Positions 1-8,082 of a stretch of 36,790 bases of DNA are shown here, in pieces. Source of the DNA: Pseudomonas sp. PB106. Lineage in GTDB: Bacteria > Pseudomonadota > Gammaproteobacteria > Pseudomonadales > Pseudomonadaceae. Under the pieces are notes generated by a model, which did no database searches, was not told where the DNA came from, and was given only the letters and a program-made list of their open reading frames with translations. How positions within the stretch are numbered: position 1 is the stretch's first letter; each line of letters starts with the position of its first letter. The position numbers and the translations under genes are program-made. The stretch lies in contig NZ_RWIM01000192.1 in NCBI RefSeq assembly GCF_009764645.1, positions 1 to 36,790 on the forward strand. Reading direction: 5' to 3'.

Positions 1-45
1 GGCTTCGGGCGGGATGTTCCTTTAACTCACCGCACACACATCCCC

Positions 46-93
46 CTGTAGGAGCTGCCGAAGGCTCGGGCCGCGATCGGACGATCTTTTTGC
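46..93. repeat. REP-type palindromic repeat downstream of waaA
   Basis: The stretch begins with GTAGGAGCTGCCGAAGGCT and ends in GATCTTTTTGC, a layout typical of intergenic REP elements in P. fluorescens-group genomes. It holds an imperfect hairpin formed by GCCGA and TCGGGC. It lies directly after the waaA stop codon, so it may also help stop transcription or protect the 3' end of the message. Nothing else is visible in positions 1-94. Confidence 0.55.
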
Positions 94-94
94 T

Positions 95-1369
95 TTATTT
101 GATCAGCCGCGCCAAGCCATCCAGCAACCGCTGCAACGCGCCCTGATTACGCCGCATCACCGCCAGCCCGGCCTCGGCCATTCGCTGCGCATCACGCGGC
201 AACTCGAACAGCCGCTGCACTTCCACCGCCAACCCTTCGGCATCGTCCACTTCCGCCAACGCCCCGGCTTCACGCAGTTGCGCGGCGATGTCGAGGAAGT
301 TGAACAGGTGCGGGCCGCAGATCACCGGTTTGGCCAGCGCGGCCGGCTCCAGCAAGTTGTGCCCGCCGTTCGGTACCAGACTGCCGCCGACAAACGCACT
401 GTCGGCCAGGGCGTAGAGAAACAGCAACTCGCCCATGGTGTCGCCGAGCAGCACTGAGGTTTGCGCATCGACATTGACCCCGGTCGAACGCCGCACCGTG
501 GCAAAACCGTCGCGCTGGCAAAGTTCGAACACCGAATTGAAACGCTCGGGATGACGCGGAACCAGAATCAGCAACGCGTCCGGGTGATTGGCCAGCAGGC
601 GACGATGGGCATTGAGCACCACTTCGTCCTCGCCTTCGTGAGTGCTGGCGGCGATCCACACCGGGCGCTCTTGCGCTTGCCATTGGCCGCGCAAATCAGC
701 GGCACGTTGCAGCAATTGCGGGTCGATGGTCAGGTCGAATTTGATCGAACCGGTGACCTCGACTGTTTCCGGTCGCGCACCGAGATCGCGGAAACGCTGG
801 GCTTCGGCGTCGGTCTGCACGGCGAACAGGCTCATCTCGGCAAGCATCGGCGCGGTGAGTTTGCTGAAGCGGCCATAGCCTTTGGCGGAGCGCTCGGACA
901 AACGCCCGTTGGCCAACGCCACCGGAATGCCGCGCTTGGCGCACTGGTGAATGTGGTTGGGCCACAGTTCGGTTTCCATGATCACCGCGAGCTTAGGTTG
1001 CGCGCGATCCAGAAAGCGCGCCGCAGCACACGGCAAGTCATACGGCAGGTAGCAATGCTGGATGCGCGGCTCGTTGGCGAACAACGCCTGAATCCGCTCC
1101 GAACCGGTCGGGGTCATGCAGGTCACGGTGATCGGCAACTGTGGATAACGTTGCAGCAAGGCGCGGATCATTGGCGCAGCGGCAATGCTTTCGCCCACAG
1201 ATACCGCATGCACCCAGATGCCACCCGGTTGCAGCGCCGGCATCCCGTAGGAGAAACGTTCGCCAATGCGCTTGGCGTACGCCGGCGCCTTGCGCGCCCG
1301 CAGCCACAGCCGAATCGCCACCAAAGGCAGCCCCAGATAAAACAGCGCGGTGTAGAGAGTTCTATTCAT
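95..1369 (-). CDS. waaA: 3-deoxy-D-manno-octulosonic acid (Kdo) transferase WaaA
   Basis: WaaA (KdtA) transfers Kdo from CMP-Kdo to the lipid A precursor on the cytoplasmic face of the inner membrane, the first step of LPS core assembly. The 424-residue length is normal. The N-terminus has a hydrophobic anchor (about residues 5-22), followed by the RIGERF segment that carries the catalytic glutamate of this family. The GT-B fold then runs through GGIWVHAVSVGE and METELWPN to the C-terminal GGSLVPNGGHNLLEPA motif. The ATG start matches the usual MNRTLYT N-terminus, although no good ribosome binding site precedes it. The LysR gene ends 11 nt upstream on the same strand, so co-transcription is possible. 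Identification is secure. Confidence 0.95.
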   Translation of the reverse strand: MNRTLYTALFYLGLPLVAIRLWLRARKAPAYAKRIGERFSYGMPALQPGGIWVHAVSVGESIAAAPMIRALLQRYPQLPITVTCMTPTGSERIQALFANEPRIQHCYLPYDLPCAAARFLDRAQPKLAVIMETELWPNHIHQCAKRGIPVALANGRLSERSAKGYGRFSKLTAPMLAEMSLFAVQTDAEAQRFRDLGARPETVEVTGSIKFDLTIDPQLLQRAADLRGQWQAQERPVWIAASTHEGEDEVVLNAHRRLLANHPDALLILVPRHPERFNSVFELCQRDGFATVRRSTGVNVDAQTSVLLGDTMGELLFLYALADSAFVGGSLVPNGGHNLLEPAALAKPVICGPHLFNFLDIAAQLREAGALAEVDDAEGLAVEVQRLFELPRDAQRMAEAGLAVMRRNQGALQRLLDGLARLIK

Positions 1370-1380
1370 GGCGGCGGAGT

Positions 1381-2277
1381 TTATCGACTTTTATCGCCGA
1401 TCGCCTGCAAGTGCACGGCAAAACGTTCGGCCAGCCATTTCGCGGCCGGGCCGAGGGGCTCGTCGCGGCGCCAGACCAGTTCGACCACCAGCGCCGGCGG
1501 CGTCCATTCGCTGTCGAGTTCGACCATCAGCCCTTGATACGCCGAATATTGCACCACATGCCGGGGCAGCCACGCCCAACCGAGATCACGCACCAGCCAT
1601 TCGGCCATCACGTAGAAGCTGTCGGCGCGCCACACTTGCGGGCTGGCCGGCTCGTTGCCGGGGTAGACGCTGGTTTGCGTCGACATCAACAGTTGCCGAT
1701 GCTGCGCCAGTTGCTCGCAGGTGACGTAGGACTGCGTCGCCAAGGGATGATTGATGCCACAGACGGTGACCATCTCCACGCTGCCGAGCACGCGTCGCTC
1801 AAGCGCTTCGGGGATTTCGTCGTGATAGAACAGCAGGCCGAGATCGGCGCGGCGCTCCACCAGTTTGCGCGCGACTTCGCCTTGCGCGGCGCTGGTCAGT
1901 TGCACTTCGAGACTGGGGAATTGCTCAGCCAGTGCGCCGAAACTTTCCACCAGCGCCTGATACGGCATCGCCTCATCCTGGGCCACGCGCAGTTGCGCTT
2001 CCTCGCCGCGCATCATCGCCATCGCCCGACCGTTGAGGCGCTCACATTGGCGCAACACCTCCCGCGCCTCTTCCAGCAACGCCTCCCCCGCTTCAGTGAG
2101 CGTCGGCTGACGGCCGCTGCTACGCTCGAACAGGCTGACGCCCAGGTCATCCTCCAGCATGGCAATCGCGCTGCTGATCGCCGACTGCGCCTTGCGCTGC
2201 TGGCGCGCCACCGCAGAAAACGAACGCTGCTCGGCAACGCCGACGAACAGCCGAAGTTGCTCAAGATTCCATTGCAT
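1381..2277 (-). CDS. LysR-family transcriptional regulator
   Basis: This is a LysR-type DNA-binding regulator of 298 residues. The N-terminal winged helix-turn-helix starts at MQWNLEQLRLF and includes the typical segment FSAVARQQRKAQSAISSAI. The remainder is the periplasmic-binding-protein-like effector domain (about residues 90-290). I chose the ATG at 2277 because family members start directly with the helix-turn-helix and GGTGGGT sits just upstream. A longer reading begins at 2301. It is divergent from the SMR efflux gene, with an imperfect dyad between the two genes, which suggests it controls that gene and itself. The inducer is unknown. The same regulator/SMR/waaA neighbourhood exists in P. 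aeruginosa, from memory. Confidence 0.88.
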   Translation of the reverse strand: MQWNLEQLRLFVGVAEQRSFSAVARQQRKAQSAISSAIAMLEDDLGVSLFERSSGRQPTLTEAGEALLEEAREVLRQCERLNGRAMAMMRGEEAQLRVAQDEAMPYQALVESFGALAEQFPSLEVQLTSAAQGEVARKLVERRADLGLLFYHDEIPEALERRVLGSVEMVTVCGINHPLATQSYVTCEQLAQHRQLLMSTQTSVYPGNEPASPQVWRADSFYVMAEWLVRDLGWAWLPRHVVQYSAYQGLMVELDSEWTPPALVVELVWRRDEPLGPAAKWLAERFAVHLQAIGDKSR

Positions 2278-2302
2278 GCTGACCCACCAACCCATCTTCA
2301 AA

Positions 2303-2332
2303 TCAGATAGGTAATGACTTTACCCCATCTGA
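2303..2332. promoter_or_regulatory. Imperfect dyad, candidate LysR operator between LysR and SMR genes
   Basis: TCAGAT (2303-2308) and GGTAA (2310-2314) are mirrored by TTACC (2320-2324) and ATCTGA (2327-2332) around a TGACT centre. It lies between the divergent LysR and SMR genes and overlaps the probable -35 of the SMR gene. That is where LysR regulators usually bind. The function is inferred. Confidence 0.4.
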
Positions 2333-2346
2333 GGAATCTCTAGAAT
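2319..2346 (+). promoter_or_regulatory. Probable sigma-70 promoter of the SMR gene
   Basis: TTTACC (2319-2324) and TAGAAT (2341-2346) are separated by 16 nt and fit a -35/-10 pair for the gene starting at 2387. The -35 lies inside the candidate LysR operator. Confidence 0.4.
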
Positions 2347-2386
2347 GCCGCCTCAGAAAGCAACGTTTCACTTGAGGGTATGAACC

Positions 2387-2719
2387 ATGAACGCCTACGC
2401 CTATCTGGCCATCGCCATCTGCGCCGAAGTGATCGCCACTGTGTCGATGAAAGCCGTCAAAGGCTTCAGTACGCCGCTGCCATTGGTGCTGGTTATCGTC
2501 GGTTACGCCATTGCGTTCTGGATGCTGACGCTGGTGGTGCGCACGGTGCCGGTGGGTGTCGCTTACGCGGTGTGGGCCGGGATGGGGATTGTGATGGTCA
2601 GCGTCGCGGCGCTGTTCATTTACGGGCAGAAACTGGATGTGCCGGCGATGCTGGGGATGGCGTTGATTGTGCTGGGCGTCGTCGTTATCCAGTTGTTCTC
2701 GAAAACTGCCGGCCACTAA
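2387..2719 (+). CDS. Small multidrug resistance (SMR) family efflux protein
   Basis: This is a four-helix inner-membrane proton antiporter of the EmrE/SugE type. Its 110 residues are the usual family length. The essential membrane glutamate is present as E14 in IAICAEVIAT, and the conserved tryptophan is W63 in YAVWAGMG, both at EmrE-like positions. The substrates are probably quaternary ammonium compounds or other cationic drugs, which cannot be decided from sequence. GAGGG lies 8 nt before the ATG. It is divergent from a LysR regulator that probably controls it, and it is followed by a REPIN. Confidence 0.92.
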   Translation: MNAYAYLAIAICAEVIATVSMKAVKGFSTPLPLVLVIVGYAIAFWMLTLVVRTVPVGVAYAVWAGMGIVMVSVAALFIYGQKLDVPAMLGMALIVLGVVVIQLFSKTAGH

Positions 2720-2737
2720 AGACAAAACACATCTCCC

Positions 2738-2827
2738 TGTAGGAGTGAGCCTGCTCGCGATGGCGGTCTATCAGACGACATAAATGTTGAATGACAGATC
2801 GCTATCGCGAGCAGGCTCACTCCTACA
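2738..2827. repeat. REPIN: two inverted REP sequences
   Basis: A 24-bp arm at 2738-2761 (starting TGTAGGAGTGAGCC) is repeated perfectly and inverted at 2804-2827. The spacer is 42 bp. Each arm has its own small palindrome. This is the doublet form of Pseudomonas REP elements, which are mobilised in trans by RAYT transposases. No RAYT gene is present in this window. It sits between the SMR gene and the next promoter. Confidence 0.85.
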
Positions 2828-2880
2828 ATTTTGCGTTCACCCTGTTGATCATCGACAAATCCGCCTCTTTCCCGAGTCTG

Positions 2881-2886
2881 TATACT
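2881..2886 (+). promoter_or_regulatory. Candidate -10 element of the FAD oxidoreductase operon
   Basis: TATACT lies 33 nt before the ATG at 2919. No convincing -35 is visible at 16-18 nt spacing. TGAGG at 2907-2911 provides the ribosome binding site. Confidence 0.35.
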
Positions 2887-2918
2887 GCGCCCTCGTCTTG
2901 AACACCTGAGGTCGCTGC

Positions 2919-4094
2919 ATGCCATCCGTTATTTCCACCGACGTTCTGATTGTCGGCGCTGGTGTCGCCGGCCTCTGGCTGAATGCGCGTCTGCGCCGTC
3001 AGGGTTTTTCGACCGTGCTGGTGGAAAGCGCCAGCCTCGGCGGCGGGCAGACTGTGAAGTCCCAAGGGATCATCCACGGCGGCGCCAAATACGCGCTGCA
3101 CGGTGCGTTGACCGGTGCTTCAGAAGCCATCGCCGACATGCCACGCCGCTGGCGTGAAGCGCTGGCTGGCGACGGCGAACTGGACCTGTCCGGCGTGCGC
3201 CTGCTCTCCGAAGCTCACTATCTGTGGTCGCCCGGCACCCTCGCCGGCAACCTCACCAGTTTCTTCGCCAGTAAAGCCGTGCGTGGCCGGGTCGATCAGG
3301 TCAAGGGCGAGCAATTGCCGCCAGCGCTGCAAGACAAGCGCTTCAAAGGCAAGGTCTACCGCCTCGCCGAACTGGTGGTGGATGTGCCGAGCCTGGTTCA
3401 ACGTCTGGCCGATCTGGCCGGCGACGGCCTGCTTGCCGGACAAGTTATCGAACCGCTGCTGGAAGCCGGCGTGCTGGTCGGCCTCAAGGTCGATGGCCGC
3501 GAGATTCGCGCACAGCGCATCGTGCTCAGTGCAGGCGCCGGCACCGCCGAGTTGCTCGAAACCCTGGGGCTCAGCCGACCGGCCATGCAACGCCGACCGC
3601 TGCACATGATCATCGCCAAAGGCCCGGGCCTGAAGCCGCTGTACGCGCACTGCCTGGGCGGCGGCACCAAACCGCGCATCACCGTGACCACGCACCCGGC
3701 GAAGGATGGCAACTGGGTCTGGTACATGGGCGGCGACATCGCCGAAAGCGAAGGCGTACACCGCGAGCCCGCCGAGCAAATCGCCACCGCGCAAAAAGAA
3801 ATCGCCCAACTGCTGCCGTGGATCGACCTTAGCACCACGCAATGGGCGACCCTGCATGTGGATCGCGCCGAACCGTTGCAAACCGGGCTGACTCGCCCGG
3901 ACCACGCCTTTCTTGCCGAAGAAGGTCGACTGCTGGTGGGATGGCCGACCAAACTGGCGCTGGCACCGGATTTCGCCGACCGCGTGATCGCCTCTCTGCA
4001 ACGCGACGGCATCCAGCCGCAGGCCCACGAACCGTTGCCGGCCTTGCCGCAACCGCCGCTGGGCGTTCCAGCCTGGGAGCAACTGCTGCCATGA
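2919..4094 (+). CDS. FAD-dependent oxidoreductase (DAO / glycerol-3-phosphate dehydrogenase-like)
   Basis: This is a predicted flavoprotein of the D-amino acid oxidase/GlpD superfamily, 391 residues. The FAD-binding Rossmann motif GAGVAG is at residues 13-18, and VLVESASLGGGQTVKSQGIIHGGAKYAL-type sequence follows. The C-terminal part has GWPTKLALAPDFADRV, resembling the flavin-contacting end of DAO enzymes. The substrate is unknown. It has no signal peptide and should be cytoplasmic or membrane-peripheral. TGAGG precedes the ATG by 7 nt. The stop codon overlaps the start of the aldo/keto reductase (ATGA), so the two are translationally coupled and probably act on related metabolites. The neighbour pair is also found beside waaA in P. 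aeruginosa, from memory, without an assigned role. Confidence 0.82.
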   Translation: MPSVISTDVLIVGAGVAGLWLNARLRRQGFSTVLVESASLGGGQTVKSQGIIHGGAKYALHGALTGASEAIADMPRRWREALAGDGELDLSGVRLLSEAHYLWSPGTLAGNLTSFFASKAVRGRVDQVKGEQLPPALQDKRFKGKVYRLAELVVDVPSLVQRLADLAGDGLLAGQVIEPLLEAGVLVGLKVDGREIRAQRIVLSAGAGTAELLETLGLSRPAMQRRPLHMIIAKGPGLKPLYAHCLGGGTKPRITVTTHPAKDGNWVWYMGGDIAESEGVHREPAEQIATAQKEIAQLLPWIDLSTTQWATLHVDRAEPLQTGLTRPDHAFLAEEGRLLVGWPTKLALAPDFADRVIASLQRDGIQPQAHEPLPALPQPPLGVPAWEQLLP

Positions 4095-4903
4095 CCATCG
4101 CCAACCTGCATGACTTGCACCGTCCGCTGGGCAGCACAGGCCTGACGGTTTCGCCATTGGGCCTGGGCACAGTGAAACTGGGCCGCGACCAAGGGGTGAA
4201 ATACCCCAACGGTTTCCAGATTCCCGGCGACGACGAAGCGCGGATGCTGCTCCGGCAGGCCCGTGAGCTGGGCATCAACCTGATCGACACCGCCCCGGCC
4301 TACGGTCGCAGCGAAGAACGCCTCGGCCCGTTGTTGCGCGGTCAGCGTCAGGACTGGGTGATCGTCAGCAAGGTCGGCGAAGAGTTTGCCGATGGTCTGT
4401 CGCATCACGACTTCAGCGCGGCGCACACACGCATGTCGGTTGAGCGGAGCCTGCAACGTCTTGAAACCGATTTTATCGACCTGGTGCTGGTGCACTCTGA
4501 CGGTAATGACCTGGCCATCCTCGAGCACGAGGAGGTGTACGCCACCCTCGCGGCGCTCAAGGCCGAAGGCAAGATTCGCGGCTTCGGCTTCTCCGGCAAA
4601 ACCGTCGAAGGCGGCTTGAAAGCACTGGAGCAAGGCGACTGCGCGATGGTCACCTACAATCTGAACGAACAAAACGAGAAGGCTGTCATTGACTATGCTG
4701 CTGCCCATGGCAAAGCCATTCTGGTGAAAAAAGCCTTGGCCAGCGGTCATGTTTGCCTGAGCCCGGGCGTGGATCCGGTGCGCGCCAGCTTTGAATTGCT
4801 GTTCGCCCAGCCTGGCGTGGCCAGTGCTATTGTCGGCACGATCAATCCGCTGCACCTCGCCCACAACGTTGCGACCGTTGCCCAGGTCCTACGTGGTCAC
4901 TGA
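4091..4903 (+). CDS. Aldo/keto reductase
   Basis: This is a NAD(P)H-dependent oxidoreductase with a TIM-barrel fold, 270 residues. The catalytic tetrad is complete: D66 and Y71 (in NLIDTAPAYGRSEERLG), K94 (VIVSKVGE) and H135 (LVLVHSDG). The C-terminal GVASAIVGTINPLHLAHNV corresponds to the cofactor-binding end. The ATG at 4091 overlaps the stop of the FAD oxidoreductase by 4 nt. Longer in-frame readings from 3842 run through that gene and were discarded. Substrate unknown. The coupling to a DAO-type flavoenzyme suggests consecutive oxidation and reduction steps, which is inference only. Confidence 0.88.
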   Translation: MTIANLHDLHRPLGSTGLTVSPLGLGTVKLGRDQGVKYPNGFQIPGDDEARMLLRQARELGINLIDTAPAYGRSEERLGPLLRGQRQDWVIVSKVGEEFADGLSHHDFSAAHTRMSVERSLQRLETDFIDLVLVHSDGNDLAILEHEEVYATLAALKAEGKIRGFGFSGKTVEGGLKALEQGDCAMVTYNLNEQNEKAVIDYAAAHGKAILVKKALASGHVCLSPGVDPVRASFELLFAQPGVASAIVGTINPLHLAHNVATVAQVLRGH

Positions 4904-4934
4904 CGCCGCCTCGCGGCCTTAAGCAGGAGCTGGT

Positions 4935-5903
4935 ATGCCGCGCACGCTCATCAGAAAGAACCCGAGCAACTTCAAGACACTGCCATTGTTCGTCGAAGCC
5001 ACGCCTGAAGGCCTGACCTATCAGAGCGTCGGCATGCCGCTGAATTTCACCCAGACTTTGCAACGGCGCAAACCGGTCAGCGTGGCGGACGCCGAGCGCT
5101 TTGCGCTGGAGCTGGCCAACCTTGGGGTGTCGGTGCGCCTGACCCTGCACTGGCAGAATCGCGACTATTGGGTGCTGGTCCGCCAGCGCCGGCAGGATCG
5201 CGGCGACGTGGTGCTCAAGCTGATTTCCGGTTACGTGCCAGCCCACGAGTTGAACATCCCGCTGCACACTGCCATTCAGGAAATTGCTGAAGAGTGCTTG
5301 CTGGAAACCCCGGAAGGCTGGCTCGGCGGGCGTTTCAATGACACCTGGCTGCCGGCGCCTTATGCGTCGGCCCTGCATTATCGCGAAGCCCTGCCCTTTC
5401 GCCTGACGCCGTTATCCGGGTCGGCGCGCCCGGTGCGCTGCGCCAATCTGCAACTGCAGGAACGCCCGCGGGCGTACGTGCATCTGCCCACCGCTTCGCT
5501 GCAATTGATTTACGACCTGCGACTGGAAGTGCCCAAGGAAGCCAAATCCCTGAGTCTGTTTCATGTCGATGAGCGTCTGGAAGGTGATCAACTGGTGGCG
5601 CGGCTGGATCGCAAACGGCCGGATCTGTACCTGATGCCATTGCAGGACGGCGAACCGCTGGCCGAGTTGTATACGTTGAAAAAGGGTCAGTTGTACCCGG
5701 CTGGCACGCGGGGTCTGTACTTGGCCGAGAGCTTCGCCAAACAGGATGGCTGGCTGGTACGTGAGGAACGGATTCGCTGGAAAGACTGGTTGCGTCAGCA
5801 GGGTTTGACGCCACCGGAGAAGGCGACCGGGCTCGCGCGGTTGCGCGGCAAGGCCAAACAGTTACTGAAGAAGATTGTGCCGCGCAAGAAAGTGAATTCC
5901 TGA
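4935..5903 (+). CDS. Conserved protein of unknown function with a Nudix-like segment
   Basis: A 322-residue soluble protein, third gene of the plus-strand unit, 31 nt after the aldo/keto reductase, with CAGGAG before its ATG. I do not recognise a named family over its full length. Residues 99-120 resemble a Nudix box: G99, E105 at the correct spacing, then Q115-E116-I-A-E119-E120, but with two extra residues and glutamine for the arginine. A degenerate Nudix-type fold is therefore possible but not shown. No transmembrane segments or signal peptide. The C-terminus is basic (RGKAKQLLKKIVPRKK), which could contact nucleic acid or anionic membrane lipid. The gene keeps this position in P. aeruginosa, from memory. 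Confidence 0.75.
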   Translation: MPRTLIRKNPSNFKTLPLFVEATPEGLTYQSVGMPLNFTQTLQRRKPVSVADAERFALELANLGVSVRLTLHWQNRDYWVLVRQRRQDRGDVVLKLISGYVPAHELNIPLHTAIQEIAEECLLETPEGWLGGRFNDTWLPAPYASALHYREALPFRLTPLSGSARPVRCANLQLQERPRAYVHLPTASLQLIYDLRLEVPKEAKSLSLFHVDERLEGDQLVARLDRKRPDLYLMPLQDGEPLAELYTLKKGQLYPAGTRGLYLAESFAKQDGWLVREERIRWKDWLRQQGLTPPEKATGLARLRGKAKQLLKKIVPRKKVNS

Positions 5904-5908
5904 AAGCA

Positions 5909-5942
5909 AAAAGATCGCAGCCTCCGCAGGCTGCGATCTTTT
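5909..5942. terminator. Bidirectional intrinsic terminator
   Basis: Two perfect 15-nt arms (5909-5923 and 5928-5942) enclose the loop CCGC. The stem has A-runs on its left edge and T-runs on its right, so it works on both strands. It separates the convergent gene ending at 5903 from hldE ending at 5947. Confidence 0.92.
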
Positions 5943-5946
5943 GACT

Positions 5947-7368
5947 TTATTGACCGCGGATTTTTTCTACAATCGCCGTGGTCGAGCTGTTTTCCACCAG
6001 CCCCAGCACTTTCACGGTGCCGCCATAAGCGGTGACGATATCGGCGCCGACCACCTGATCAATGCCGTAATCCCCGCCCTTGACCAACACATCCGGCTTG
6101 ACCTCGCGCAGCAGGTTTTCCGGCGTGCCTTCAGGGAAGCTGATCACCCAGTCCACCGCACCGAGGCCAGCGAGGACCGCCATGCGCCGGTCAACGCTGT
6201 TGATCGGACGACCCGGGCCTTTCAGACGGCTGACGGAGGCATCGTCGTTGACCGCCACGATCAGACGATCGCCTTGGGCGCGAGCCTGTTCAAGGTAGGT
6301 GACATGGCCGGCATGGAGGATATCGAAGCAGCCGTTGGTGAAGACGATGCGCTCGTTGTGCGCGCGGGCATCGGCCACCGCCAGAACCAGTTGCTCCAGA
6401 CCCAACACACCACGCTCGGAGCCCTCTTCGCGCTGGATGGCGCGACGCAGTTCCGGAGCGCTGATCGCCGCCGTACCCAGTTTGCCGACGACGATGCCCG
6501 CTGCCAGGTTGGCCAGAGCGACGGCGTGAGGCAACTCTTCACCTGCAGCAATCGCCGCCGCCAAAGTGGAAATCACTGTGTCGCCAGCACCGGTCACGTC
6601 GAACACTTCACGGGCGCGGGCCGGCAGGTGCAGCGCCGGATGATCCGGGCGCAACAGGGTCATGCCGTGCTCGCCACGGGTGACCAGCAGCGCACCGAGA
6701 TCGAGGTCGTGCATCAGGGTTGCGCCCTTGCTCACCAACTCGTGCTCGTCGGCGCAACCACCAACGATGGCTTCGAATTCGCTGAGATTCGGCGTGATCA
6801 GGCTCGCGCCCCGGTAGATCGAAAAATCCTTGCCCTTGGGATCGGCCAAAACCGGGATGCCCTTGGCACGCGCCGCCTGAATCAAGGCCTGATGATTTTT
6901 CAGCGCGCCTTTGCCGTAGTCCGACAGCACCAGCACCTTGATGCCTTCGAGCAGGTCATCGACCTGCGAGCCCAGGGCCAGGGCGTCGGTGGCGAACGGT
7001 TCTTCAAAGTCGATACGCAGCAATTGCTGGTGACGGCTCATGACCCGCAATTTGACGATGGTCGGCTGATGCGCAATGCGCTGGAACAACGCGCGTACGC
7101 CCGCACCCTTGAGACTGTTGCTCAGGCTGTCGGCGGCTTCGTCATCACCGGTCACGCCGACCAGCGAGGCCGGCGCACCCAGCGCGGCAATGTTCAAGGC
7201 AACGTTGGCAGCGCCGCCCGGACGGTCTTCGATTTGCTCGACTTTAACGACCGGAACCGGCGCCTCAGGGGAAATCCGTGAGGTACCACCATGCCAGTAA
7301 CGGTCGAGCATGACATCGCCGACCACCAAGACAGGGGCTTGATCGAATCGCGGCATGGACAACTTCAT
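5947..7368 (-). CDS. hldE: Bifunctional heptose 7-phosphate kinase / heptose 1-phosphate adenylyltransferase
   Basis: HldE catalyses two steps toward ADP-heptose, the donor used by WaaC and WaaF. The 473-residue protein has an N-terminal PfkB/ribokinase domain (about residues 1-315) with GDVMLDRYWHG near the start and the signature DVTGAGDTVISTLAAAIAAG. The C-terminal nucleotidyltransferase domain (about 340-473) has TNGCFDILHAGHVTYL, including the HxGH motif, and NDDASVSRLKG. I chose the ATG at 7368 (MKLSMPRFDQ), matching the family length. A longer start at 7386 adds only MYVGCS. It lies about 100 nt downstream of the APS kinase on the same strand and ends at a shared terminator. Confidence 0.96.
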   Translation of the reverse strand: MKLSMPRFDQAPVLVVGDVMLDRYWHGGTSRISPEAPVPVVKVEQIEDRPGGAANVALNIAALGAPASLVGVTGDDEAADSLSNSLKGAGVRALFQRIAHQPTIVKLRVMSRHQQLLRIDFEEPFATDALALGSQVDDLLEGIKVLVLSDYGKGALKNHQALIQAARAKGIPVLADPKGKDFSIYRGASLITPNLSEFEAIVGGCADEHELVSKGATLMHDLDLGALLVTRGEHGMTLLRPDHPALHLPARAREVFDVTGAGDTVISTLAAAIAAGEELPHAVALANLAAGIVVGKLGTAAISAPELRRAIQREEGSERGVLGLEQLVLAVADARAHNERIVFTNGCFDILHAGHVTYLEQARAQGDRLIVAVNDDASVSRLKGPGRPINSVDRRMAVLAGLGAVDWVISFPEGTPENLLREVKPDVLVKGGDYGIDQVVGADIVTAYGGTVKVLGLVENSSTTAIVEKIRGQ

Positions 7369-7470
7369 GGAGCAACCCACATACAAAATGAACAGGGGCG
7401 CGATATTAACACAGGGTTGATGCCCGCTTGTGCGCAGGCTGCAACAGGATGAAACAGCTGGGATTTCTGC

Positions 7471-8082
7471 TTATTTTTTGAGCAGCAATGCCGCCAACTG
7501 CTGACAGGCTTCGGGCAGTTCAAGGGCCTCGGTGTCGATTCGGCATTCCGCACTCAGCGGGGCCTCATAAGGACTGTCGACGCCGGTGAAGTTACTGATC
7601 CGCCCCTCGCGAACGGCCTGATACAAGCCTTTCGGATCGCGGCGTGCGCAGACCTGCAACGAGGTACTGACGTGCACCTCGATAAAATCCTCCGGCGCAA
7701 ACAGTCGGCGAGCAGCCTCACGCTCGGCGCGGAACGGCGAAATGGCCGCGACGATCACGATCAACCCGGCATCGACCATCAGCCGCGCTACTTCAGCCAT
7801 GCGCCGAATGTTCTCGCGGCGACAGCCATCGCCCATGCCCAGATCGCGACACAGGCCACTGCGCACATTGTCGCCATCGAGTAAAAACGTGTGCAGGCCA
7901 AACTGATGCAGATACAACTCCAGCGCATTGGCCAGTGTCGACTTACCTGCGCCGGAAAATCCCGTCAGCCACAGGCAACGCGGACGCTGCCCTTTGATCA
8001 TGGCGCGGGCCTGATGCGACAGCGCCAAGCCATAAGGACGAATGGCCGGCGCTGGCGACGGCAGCGACAGGGTTTCATTCAT
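7471..8082 (-). CDS. cysC: Stand-alone adenylylsulfate (APS) kinase
   Basis: APS kinase phosphorylates adenylylsulfate to PAPS, the sulfate donor of sulfotransferases. The 203-residue protein has the full family signature: P-loop GFSGAGKST (residues 41-49), LLDGDNVRSGL (D69, D71), RRENIRR, the serine of ISPFRAERE (S115), DPKGLYQ and FTGVDSPYEAP. The start at 8082 gives the usual CysC N-terminus and overlaps the sulfotransferase stop by 8 nt, so the pair is coupled. Pseudomonads normally carry an APS-kinase domain on CysNC for assimilation. A separate copy beside a sulfotransferase therefore points to a dedicated PAPS supply (inference). No ATP sulfurylase gene is present here, so APS must come from elsewhere in the genome. 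Confidence 0.92.
   Translation of the reverse strand: MNETLSLPSPAPAIRPYGLALSHQARAMIKGQRPRCLWLTGFSGAGKSTLANALELYLHQFGLHTFLLDGDNVRSGLCRDLGMGDGCRRENIRRMAEVARLMVDAGLIVIVAAISPFRAEREAARRLFAPEDFIEVHVSTSLQVCARRDPKGLYQAVREGRISNFTGVDSPYEAPLSAECRIDTEALELPEACQQLAALLLKK

Noticed and set aside
461..2310. Long plus-strand frames opposite waaA and the LysR gene
   Set aside because: They are shadows of two clear genes and lack ribosome sites and family features.
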